Part shown: positions 1 to 6,662 of the stretch, piece after piece | How positions within the stretch are numbered: position 1 is the first letter of the stretch | How the letters are laid out: each line of letters begins with the position of its first letter | Assembly (NCBI GenBank): GCA_025450095.1 | Contig: JANWID010000209.1 | Coordinates: 1 to 10,492 of the forward strand | Source of the DNA: Bacteroidia bacterium | GTDB lineage: Bacteria > Bacteroidota > Bacteroidia > AKYH767-A > OLB10 | Length of the DNA stretch: 10,492 nt | Direction of reading: 5' to 3' | Notes under the pieces: model-generated | Told to the model about the DNA's origin: nothing | What the model saw: only the letters and a program-made list of their open reading frames with translations | Database searches by the model: none | Position numbers and translations under genes: made by a program

Positions 1-2648
1 AAACATATGGCGCAACATCCATAGCAAACCTGCTGTACATGACTCGTGTAAACCGCAGCATAGAAAACGGTTTTATGTATGTGCTGGGGGTAAATCTGAA
101 AAAGCTTACTTCAAACTGGCTTGCTTATAACCAGAAATACTACGGTAATGAAGAGAAAAACCGTTCTCTGCCACCCGGAGAACCCTTGCTGAAAAAAACA
201 AAGCGTGGTGTTAACTACAGCAAAGTGCGCCTAAGTCCTGATGGCAGTTATACAGCTTTTGTTAAAAACGAAATTGGAAAATACAAGGTTTACATGTATG
301 ACATGCGCCGTGATAAAAAGCGCAAAGTTCTGAAGGGCGGTTATAAATCACTGCAGCAACGGGCTGATTACAGCTTCCCGTTGCTTGCATGGCATCCATC
401 GGGACAGTTTCTTACCGTTATGCGTGAAAAAAAGGGTAAGATATGGATGGAGTATTATAAGCCCGGTAAAAGAAGGCCTGAAAAGAACAAGTTTTTTTAT
501 TTTGATAAGGTGCTTGATTTTTCATATTCACCCAACGGACAGGAAATTGTACTTTCCGGAAATCAGAACGGACAGTCGGATATTTATGTGTACAATACAC
601 GAAGCCGCACTTCACAAAATCTTACCGACGATTTTTATGATGACCTGCAACCTTCATTCACTGCTGACGGAAAAGGAATTTTGTTTGTTTCGAACCGCGT
701 GAATGATACACTGCATGTCGATAAAAGCGATATGATGCCGCAGGGAAGCAACCTCGATCTTTTCCATATGGATTACCCTGCCGGTAACAGTGTGCTGAAA
801 AGAATTACGAATACTCCCCTGGTTAATGAATCGCAACCGATACCTGCTGATTCCGGAAGAATATTATACCTGAGTGATGCTAACGGGATTGTTAACCGTT
901 ACATGGCGACCATCGACAGCACGATTTCATATATAGATACCGTTGAACATTATCGTTATTACGTAGAGTCGTATCCGCAAAGTAATTATTCAAGAAGCGT
1001 TGAAGATCACAGTCTCAGTTTCAGGCAGAATAAATATGCCGAACTGGTTTACCTGAAGGGCAGATATCATATTCATGTAAACCCGGTACCGCCGAGGCTG
1101 ACAGCAGGAGCAATGTTCCTTGAAAATACACAAACCAGGCAGCTGTCAGCGAAACGATATTCCAATCAAAAAAGCTCTGCTGTACAAGTGCCAAAACCTG
1201 TGCGACCAGTTCCCGATTCCACTATTACAACATCTCATGAGCCATCCAAACAGCAACCAGAAGTAAAAGATTCATCCAAAATTGACATTAACAATTATAT
1301 TTTTCAGAGTGAATTCATGAAGCCTAAGCCGAAGAAGGAGGCACCGAAAAATGAAACGAAACCACCTCCCACTCAGCTTCCTGATATATCCCCCTTAATT
1401 CCCACAGGCAAGGCCGTTACTGAAATTCCCGCGGATTCGTTCCGGCTTCCGAAGCTGCGTAACTATGATATCGCCTTTGCTACCGATTATTTTGTAACAC
1501 AGCTCGATAATAGTCTGCAGAATTCAACTTACCAGGCATTTACAGGTAGCGCATTTTATTTTGATCCCGGACTCAACATTCTCTTTAAAATTGGTGTTGC
1601 CGACCTGATGAATGATTACAAGATTACAGGAGGATTCCGGGTTTCAGGTGACTTGAATTCAAATGAATATTTTCTTGGATACGATAACCTGAAAAAACGA
1701 GTCGATAAAACCGTTTCATTCTATCGCCAGGCACGTGAATATGTATCCGGGTATTCATATGTAAAAGTTCATACCCATGAGCTGAAAGGCCAGTTGCGTT
1801 TGCCTTTTAATGATATTACTTCGGTGCGTGGCTCTATGTCATTCCGCACCGACCGCATTGCAACTCTCGCCACCGATAATTTTACACTTCGTGAACCAAC
1901 TGTTAACAATTACTGGAGCAGCGTTAAGCTTGAATATGTTTATGATAACACACTGAGTACCGGTTTGAATTTATGGAACGGTCTGCGTTATAAATTATTT
2001 GCCGAATCATTCTACCAGCTGAATGAAAGCAAAAACTGGATGGCGGTTTATGGAATCGATGTGCGGCATTACCTGAAAGTGCACAGGCAGATCATACTTG
2101 CATCACGGTTTGCAGCCAGCTCTTCATTCGGTGAACAAAAGCTCATCTATTATCTCGGTTCACAGGATAACGCGATCATTCCAACCGATATTTTTGATTA
2201 TACCATTCCGATCGATTATACACAGAATTATGGATTCCAGGCCCTGGCCACTAACATGCGCGGATTCCTTCAGAATATCCGTAACGGGAATAATTTCGCT
2301 CTTATCAACAATGAGATCCGCATCCCGATTTTTCAATATTTACTGAACAAACCAATTCGCTCCGATTTTATCAGGAATACCCAGATTGTAACTTTCCTTG
2401 ATGTGGGAACAGCCTGGAATGGCAATAACCCATATTCAAAGAAAAACAGTTTTAATACCGAAGTAATCCCGGGAAATCCGGTTACGGTTGTTCTCGACCG
2501 CCAGGTGAATCCAATTGTTGCAGGATTCGGGGGAGGTCTTCGAAGCCGGCTGTTTGGTTATTTCCTCCGTGCCGACTGGGCCTGGGGTTATGAGGATGGT
2601 GTGGTTAGGGATGTAATTTTCTATTTGTCACTGGGTCTCGACTTTTAA
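1..2648 (+). CDS. PD40 beta-propeller / outer-membrane beta-barrel protein (5' partial)
   Basis: The reading frame is open from base 3, so the first in-window ATG (base 39) is probably internal and the true start lies upstream. Residue numbers count from that ATG. Residues before and up to about 36 (YGATSIANLLYM, then LTSNWLAYNQKYYG) look like the tail of an N-terminal peptidase-MA-like domain that Bacteroidetes relatives carry; this is inference because the domain is cut off. Residues about 58-300 form a TolB/PD40-type propeller with repeated blades such as VRLSPDGSYTAF, FSYSPNGQEIVLSG and PSFTADGKGILFVS. Residues about 385-460 are a Pro/Lys-rich linker. From about 478 to 869 alternating aromatic strands suggest an Omp85/surface-antigen-like barrel, including RNGNNFALINNEIRIPIF and a terminal Phe, the usual outer-membrane signature. 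Such proteins are often annotated as TolB-like translocation proteins, but this is not the classical periplasmic TolB. The function is unknown, probably envelope assembly or surface proteolysis. The domain architecture is well supported; the role is not. Confidence 0.8.
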   Translation, partial: TYGATSIANLLYMTRVNRSIENGFMYVLGVNLKKLTSNWLAYNQKYYGNEEKNRSLPPGEPLLKKTKRGVNYSKVRLSPDGSYTAFVKNEIGKYKVYMYDMRRDKKRKVLKGGYKSLQQRADYSFPLLAWHPSGQFLTVMREKKGKIWMEYYKPGKRRPEKNKFFYFDKVLDFSYSPNGQEIVLSGNQNGQSDIYVYNTRSRTSQNLTDDFYDDLQPSFTADGKGILFVSNRVNDTLHVDKSDMMPQGSNLDLFHMDYPAGNSVLKRITNTPLVNESQPIPADSGRILYLSDANGIVNRYMATIDSTISYIDTVEHYRYYVESYPQSNYSRSVEDHSLSFRQNKYAELVYLKGRYHIHVNPVPPRLTAGAMFLENTQTRQLSAKRYSNQKSSAVQVPKPVRPVPDSTITTSHEPSKQQPEVKDSSKIDINNYIFQSEFMKPKPKKEAPKNETKPPPTQLPDISPLIPTGKAVTEIPADSFRLPKLRNYDIAFATDYFVTQLDNSLQNSTYQAFTGSAFYFDPGLNILFKIGVADLMNDYKITGGFRVSGDLNSNEYFLGYDNLKKRVDKTVSFYRQAREYVSGYSYVKVHTHELKGQLRLPFNDITSVRGSMSFRTDRIATLATDNFTLREPTVNNYWSSVKLEYVYDNTLSTGLNLWNGLRYKLFAESFYQLNESKNWMAVYGIDVRHYLKVHRQIILASRFAASSSFGEQKLIYYLGSQDNAIIPTDIFDYTIPIDYTQNYGFQALATNMRGFLQNIRNGNNFALINNEIRIPIFQYLLNKPIRSDFIRNTQIVTFLDVGTAWNGNNPYSKKNSFNTEVIPGNPVTVVLDRQVNPIVAGFGGGLRSRLFGYFLRADWAWGYEDGVVRDVIFYLSLGLDF

Positions 2649-2654
2649 ATGAAA

Positions 2655-2710
2655 AATGATGAACGATGAATGATAAATAGTGGATATTTATCATTTTACA
2701 TTGTATCATT
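2655..2710 (+). terminator. Long AT-rich stem-loop, possible terminator or intergenic palindrome
   Basis: The core is a perfect 11-bp inverted repeat, AATGATAAATA (2669-2679) and TATTTATCATT (2685-2695), around a 5-base loop GTGGA. The pairing continues outward. Bases 2663-2668 (ACGATG) pair with 2699-2704 (CATTGT) with one G-U, and 2655-2660 (AATGAT) pair with 2705-2710 (ATCATT). Small bulges lie between these stems (2661-2662 and 2696-2698). That gives about 23 pairs in 56 bases, starting 7 bases after the stop codon of the barrel gene. Its position suits transcription termination or 3'-end protection. There is no clean U-tract directly after it, so a repetitive intergenic palindrome is also possible. 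Confidence 0.5.
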
Positions 2711-2738
2711 GCCTATCGTAATTTTTGCCTGATCCGTT

Positions 2739-3932
2739 ATGCCATCAAAAGATCTGAAGGAAGAAATAAAGCTCCTGGCTGGTAATTTTTTACCGGAGAT
2801 AACTTCCATGCGCCGTCACCTTCACATGTACCCTGAGCTGTCGTTCAAAGAGGAAAAGACCTCAGCGTACGTATGGGAGCAGCTTGATAATGCCGGGATT
2901 TCTGAAAAACGGAAAATGGCCAATACTGGTATTGTTGCCATGATCCACGGAAAAAATCCCGGAAGTAAAACGATGGCGTTGCGGGCTGATATGGATGCGT
3001 TGCCAATCCTGGAAACAAATGAAACGGAATACAAATCGCGTAATGAAGGCGTGATGCATGCCTGTGGTCACGATGCTCATACTTCTTCACTTCTCGGTGC
3101 TGCAAAAATTCTGAATAGCATTAAGGATGATTTTGAAGGATCTATAAAACTGATATTTCAACCGGGTGAAGAAAAGCTTCCCGGAGGCGCTTCTATGATG
3201 ATACGGGAGGGTGTACTTGAAAATCCTGTTCCAAATGGAGTCATAGGGCAGCATGTAATGCCATGGATTGATACTGGCAAGGTCGGCTTTCGTTCAGGAA
3301 TATACATGGCATCAACCGATGAAATTTATGTTACCGTAAAAGGAAAAGGTGGCCACGGAGCTATGCCGCACATGAATATTGATCCGGTACTGATTGCCTC
3401 ACACATGATGCTGGCCCTGCAACAGGTAGTGAGCCGCAATTCCAATCCAACGATGCCAACTGTATTATCATTCGGAAAAGTGATCGCCAACGGTGCAACC
3501 AATGTGATACCGGATAGTGTTTATCTTGAAGGAACATTCCGTACACTTGACGAAAAATGGCGGGAAGATGCTCACAAAAAAATTCTTCATATGGCCACGG
3601 CTGTTGTAGAAGGAATGGGAGGGAAGGTTGATTTTGAAATCAGGAAAGGTTATCCGGCACTGGTAAATAATCCCGAGTTAACTGCTTCTTCACGAATGCA
3701 TGCTGAAGCTTACCTTGGGAAAGAGAATGTGCTGGATCTGGATATCTGGATGGCAGCCGAAGATTTCGCATTTTTTTCGCAAAAGGCGAAAGCGTGTTTT
3801 TACCGGTTGGGGACTCGAAACGAATCACGCGGTATCACATCTTCGGTTCATACTCCTACTTTTGATATCGACGAAAAATCTCTTGAAACCGGTATGGGAT
3901 TGATGGCCTGGATCGCAGTAAAATCTCTATAA
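2739..3932 (+). CDS. M20D family metallo-amidohydrolase (N-acyl-amino-acid / hippurate hydrolase type)
   Basis: This 397-aa protein has the usual length of the family and appears complete. It is predicted to hydrolyse the amide bond of N-acyl amino acids or similar conjugates with a di-metal centre in the cytoplasm; no signal peptide is visible. Family motifs occur in order: RRHLHMYPELSFKEEKT (25-41), LRADMDALPI (81-90), HACGHDAHT (107-115, ligands C109 and H111), FQPGEE (140-145, catalytic/metal-binding E144-E145), GQHV (H172), the dimerisation-domain motif GKGGHGAMPH (202-211), and the C-terminal AAEDFAFF (339-346) and VHTPTFDID (370-378, ligand H371). All expected metal ligands are present, so it should be active. 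QPGEE replaces the more common QPAEE. The ATG at 2739 places RRHLHxxPE near residue 25 as in relatives; no Shine-Dalgarno is visible. It is followed 13 bases later by the MBOAT gene and is probably cotranscribed with it. The substrate (amino-acid conjugate, peptide or auxin-like conjugate) cannot be decided. Confidence 0.93.
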   Translation: MPSKDLKEEIKLLAGNFLPEITSMRRHLHMYPELSFKEEKTSAYVWEQLDNAGISEKRKMANTGIVAMIHGKNPGSKTMALRADMDALPILETNETEYKSRNEGVMHACGHDAHTSSLLGAAKILNSIKDDFEGSIKLIFQPGEEKLPGGASMMIREGVLENPVPNGVIGQHVMPWIDTGKVGFRSGIYMASTDEIYVTVKGKGGHGAMPHMNIDPVLIASHMMLALQQVVSRNSNPTMPTVLSFGKVIANGATNVIPDSVYLEGTFRTLDEKWREDAHKKILHMATAVVEGMGGKVDFEIRKGYPALVNNPELTASSRMHAEAYLGKENVLDLDIWMAAEDFAFFSQKAKACFYRLGTRNESRGITSSVHTPTFDIDEKSLETGMGLMAWIAVKSL

Positions 3933-3938
3933 TAAATC

Positions 3939-3945
3939 GGGAGGT
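3939..3945 (+). promoter_or_regulatory. Shine-Dalgarno-like GGGAGGT directly abutting the MBOAT start
   Basis: GGGAGGT ends immediately before the ATG at 3946 and starts 6 bases after the stop codon of the amidohydrolase gene. The sequence matches the anti-SD well, but the spacing is too short for a normal ribosome binding site. No alternative downstream start fits, because the MLFNSVSFAVFL N-terminus is typical of MBOAT proteins. It may be coincidental or may assist reinitiation after the upstream stop. Confidence 0.25.
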
Positions 3946-5385
3946 ATGCTCTTCAATTCTGTCAGTTTTGCAGTTTTTCTTCTTGTTGTTTTCATTTTCT
4001 ACTGGTTTGTCGCAGGGAAGAATCATCGCATCCAAAACTGGCTGTTACTTTTTGCCAGCTACTTTTTTTATTCTTGTTGGGACTGGAGATTTCTGTTCCT
4101 TTTAATTTTTTCAACTTCTCTTGATTATTTTACCGGGATAAAAATATCGGAGTCAGCTTCAACCCGATCCCGGCGGTTTTGGTTTTGGTTAAGTGTTGTG
4201 ATTAATCTCGGATTTCTGGGAGTGTTTAAGTATTTTAATTTTTTCGCAGATTCTTTTGCGGTTGCGTTGGATAACCTGGGAATGCACATTAACCCCTGGT
4301 CAATTAATGTAATTCTTCCGGTAGGAATTTCATTTTATACTTTTCACGGACTTTCATATGTAATTGATATTTTCAACGGAAGAATAAAGCCCGAACGAAA
4401 TTTTATAAATTATTCGGTATTTGTAAGTTTTTTCCCTTTGTTAGTTGCCGGGCCGATTGAAAGAGCAACCCATTTGCTTCCTCAAATTATACGTCCACGG
4501 ACGTTTGATTACAGGAAGGCTGTTGACGGACTGCGACAAATAATCTGGGGGTTGTTCAAAAAAATAGTAATTGCAGATCAGTGTGCTGAATATGTTAACC
4601 TGGTCTTCGATAATTCTGCAGCTCATACAGGAAGTACTCATGTTTTGGCAGCCATCCTCTTTGCATTTCAGATTTACTGTGATTTTTCGGGTTACTCTGA
4701 CATTGCACTGGGTACTGCAAGATTATTTGGGATAGAACTATTAAGAAATTTTGCATTTCCCTATTTCAGTCGTGATATTGCTGAGTTTTGGCGTCGATGG
4801 CACATTTCCTTATCCTCATGGTTCAGAGATTACCTTTATATTCCCCTGGGTGGCAGCAAAGGGAGTACGTTAAAAACTGTCCGGAATGTGTTTATAATAT
4901 TTCTTGTGAGCGGATTCTGGCATGGGGCTAACTGGACTTTTATCGTTTGGGGTGCGTTAAATGCATTGTATATTTTACCATCAGTATTTTTCAAAACCAA
5001 TCGCGTTAACCTGGATATCGCGGCACAAGGAAAAGTGTTTCCTTCTTTGCGCGAATTGGCTGAAATAACACTTACATTCAGCCTGACGGTTTTTGCCTGG
5101 ATATTTTTCAGGGCGGAGAGCATCTCACATTCATTTCAATTTATTGATGAAATTTTTTCTAAATCCCTGTTTTCAGCACCCGATATTTCTCCCCGCACAC
5201 TATTAATGCCCCTGCTTGGAATGTTCCTGGCGATAGAATGGCTGGGACGTGAAAGTCAGTATGCGATTGCGGGATTAGGAATAGAATGGCAAAAAATCAC
5301 CCGATGGTCATTTTATTATTTATTAATATTTACAATATGGTATTTTTATGGTGCCGAGCAACAGTTTATTTATTTCCAGTTTTAA
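3946..5385 (+). CDS. MBOAT family O-acyltransferase (AlgI/DltB-like)
   Basis: This 479-aa polytopic inner-membrane protein has the length and layout of AlgI-type membrane-bound O-acyltransferases, which move acyl groups from a cytoplasmic donor across the membrane to an extracytoplasmic acceptor. The conserved N-terminus MLFNSVSFAVFL runs into hydrophobic segments. Signature regions are LPVGISFYTFHGLSYVID (124-141), FFPLLVAGPIERA (162-174), YCDFSGYSDIALG (244-256), EFWRRWHISLSSWFRDYLY (280-298, H286) and FLVSGFWHGANWT (319-331). H326 in the WHG motif is the expected catalytic histidine. No expected element is missing. AlgI and DltB work with a separate SGNH-like protein (AlgJ/AlgX, DltD), and the next gene, 39 bases downstream, has features of such a partner. 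The acceptor is probably an extracellular or lipid-linked glycan, but no polysaccharide genes are in the window, so the substrate is unknown and the name algI is not justified. Confidence 0.93.
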   Translation: MLFNSVSFAVFLLVVFIFYWFVAGKNHRIQNWLLLFASYFFYSCWDWRFLFLLIFSTSLDYFTGIKISESASTRSRRFWFWLSVVINLGFLGVFKYFNFFADSFAVALDNLGMHINPWSINVILPVGISFYTFHGLSYVIDIFNGRIKPERNFINYSVFVSFFPLLVAGPIERATHLLPQIIRPRTFDYRKAVDGLRQIIWGLFKKIVIADQCAEYVNLVFDNSAAHTGSTHVLAAILFAFQIYCDFSGYSDIALGTARLFGIELLRNFAFPYFSRDIAEFWRRWHISLSSWFRDYLYIPLGGSKGSTLKTVRNVFIIFLVSGFWHGANWTFIVWGALNALYILPSVFFKTNRVNLDIAAQGKVFPSLRELAEITLTFSLTVFAWIFFRAESISHSFQFIDEIFSKSLFSAPDISPRTLLMPLLGMFLAIEWLGRESQYAIAGLGIEWQKITRWSFYYLLIFTIWYFYGAEQQFIYFQF

Positions 5386-5424
5386 TACCGGGAAGGATTT
5401 AATTTTTTAATTAAGATAGCAGGT

Positions 5425-6453
5425 ATGAGGAGTTTTATTTACCGTTTATTGCAATTCCTCATTACTATTGTAGCAATTGTAGTATTGCTTCTTGCAGGTT
5501 ATGTTGTATTTGATCCGTTTAAAGTGTTATATAAATATGAAGACTATTCCTTTTCCCGCATTTATTACAACAGGGATTACGTTTCAACAGAAATGTTCCT
5601 CAAGAATAAGGAGAGATATCAGTATAATTCATATATTTTCGGAAGTTCAAGAACAATTGCTTTTAAACCTTCTTCCTGGAAGCGTTTTCTGAATGAAAAA
5701 GACAACCCGTTTTTATTCGATGCTTCTGCGGAAACTTTATTTGGAATTTACAGGAAATTACTTTTCCTTGACTCTATTAATGCCAGAATCGATAATGCGT
5801 TCATATTGATTTGCAGGGATGCTACTTTTGCGGACGTTGACAATCCTGATAGTCATCTTTACATCAAACACCCTTTGGTATCAGGAAGTAGCCGCATAAA
5901 GTTTTATTTTACGTTTCTAAACGCATATTTTGACCCGAAATTCCTGATTGCATATTACACCTATCTCATCACACACCGGATTACCCCATTTATGGAAGTG
6001 TATCTTGATAAGCGTAACATCTGGCAAGATCCGGTTACCAATGACATTAAATTATTAGATATTGATTCCGAAATAGCGCTTAATGAAGACAGCTATTACA
6101 AGAAAAGACAAATTATTTTTTTTGACAGGCAATCCTATAAAACGGTTGTTACCGACTGTATAAAAGACCGCCATTTATTTATGTTGAAAGAGATACATCG
6201 GATACTCACCAGGCACAACACAAAATACCGTGTTGTGGTAAGTCCACTGTATGACCAGGTACCACTTAGCAAAAATGATCATAACAAGTTTCTGGAGCTT
6301 TTTGGCAGTAATTTTTATGATTTTTCAGGAAAAAATATGTTCACAGATTCGATTAGAAATTATTATGAATCGAGTCATTACAGACCAGAAGTCGGGAATA
6401 ATATTTTTGGTATTGTATATGGCAAACACCTTGTGAATCGGGTATCTTTTTAG
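5425..6453 (+). CDS. Membrane-anchored SGNH/DltD-like protein, putative MBOAT partner
   Basis: I do not recognise a named family with certainty. The 342-aa product has one N-terminal hydrophobic segment (about residues 9-29) and then a soluble domain, so it is probably anchored in the inner membrane and faces the periplasm. The motif SYIFGSSRTIAF (69-80, Ser74/Ser75) follows a predicted beta-strand. It resembles the block I nucleophile region of SGNH-type proteins such as DltD and AlgJ. Near the C-terminus, YYESSHYRPEVGN (313-325) looks like the SGNH block V region, with His318 as candidate catalytic base. A preceding strand, YRVVVSPLY (268-276), fits the same fold. Glu315 occupies the position where Asp is usual in DxxH. 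The gene follows the MBOAT gene by 39 bases in the same direction, as in alginate and D-alanine transfer operons, so it probably accepts or transfers the acyl group. The start at 5425 is supported by the hydrophobic segment; no normally spaced Shine-Dalgarno is seen. Confidence 0.8.
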   Translation: MRSFIYRLLQFLITIVAIVVLLLAGYVVFDPFKVLYKYEDYSFSRIYYNRDYVSTEMFLKNKERYQYNSYIFGSSRTIAFKPSSWKRFLNEKDNPFLFDASAETLFGIYRKLLFLDSINARIDNAFILICRDATFADVDNPDSHLYIKHPLVSGSSRIKFYFTFLNAYFDPKFLIAYYTYLITHRITPFMEVYLDKRNIWQDPVTNDIKLLDIDSEIALNEDSYYKKRQIIFFDRQSYKTVVTDCIKDRHLFMLKEIHRILTRHNTKYRVVVSPLYDQVPLSKNDHNKFLELFGSNFYDFSGKNMFTDSIRNYYESSHYRPEVGNNIFGIVYGKHLVNRVSF

Positions 6454-6485
6454 TTTATTTGTTCACCCCGATTGATTTTGGGATT

Positions 6486-6513
6486 GCCAGGCCGGTTGCT
6501 TGGTTATTAGTTT
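6486..6513 (+). terminator. Possible intrinsic terminator of the amidohydrolase/MBOAT/SGNH operon
   Basis: CCAGGC (6487-6492) and GCTTGG (6498-6503) can form a 6-bp GC-rich stem with one G-U pair around the loop CGGTT, extended by a G-U at 6486/6504. It starts 33 bases after the stop codon at 6451-6453 and is followed by the T-rich stretch TTATTAGTTT. The stem is short and the T-run is interrupted, so this is a moderate candidate. Its place between the operon end and the next promoter match adds support. Confidence 0.35.
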
Positions 6514-6547
6514 CCCACCTTTAATTTCCTTAATTGGTCAAAATTTA

Positions 6548-6578
6548 TTTGTCTATTACAAATTACCGACTACCTTAG
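6548..6578 (+). promoter_or_regulatory. Candidate Bacteroidetes-type promoter for the giant repeat protein gene
   Basis: TTTG at 6548-6551 matches the -33 element of the Bacteroidetes primary sigma factor. After a 19-base spacer, TACCTTAG at 6571-6578 matches five of the six fixed bases of the -7 element TAnnTTTG. Spacing agrees with the known 19-21 bases. Transcription would start near 6584 and give a leader of about 80 bases before the ATG at 6663. This is a consensus match in an AT-rich region, not a demonstrated promoter. Confidence 0.45.
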
Positions 6579-6662
6579 CTATTAGAGGACTTCTCGACCC
6601 ATACAATTTTACAGTTGCAGAATGCAAACCTGATTTATTAAACGTATCAAAAGCTCTTTGTT

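Noticed and set aside
2098..2346. 82-aa + strand frame inside the barrel domain gene
   Set aside because: It is a shifted-frame shadow of a continuous, well-supported coding sequence.
2701..2727. Possible promoter (TTG ... TAATTTTTG) before the amidohydrolase gene
   Set aside because: The spacer is only about 15 bases, the -7 element has one extra base, and transcription would start almost at the ATG.
2822..3105. Overlapping minus-strand frames of 70-86 aa inside the amidohydrolase gene
   Set aside because: They lie wholly within a well-supported enzyme gene and show no motifs; they are antisense shadows.
4836..5123. 95-aa minus-strand frame inside the MBOAT gene
   Set aside because: It is fully antisense to conserved catalytic regions and has no recognisable features.
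5399..5414. TTAATT-TTTT-AATTAA inverted repeat between the MBOAT and SGNH-like genes
   Set aside because: It consists only of A/T, is short, and is expected by chance in this composition; no reason to infer a terminator inside the operon.
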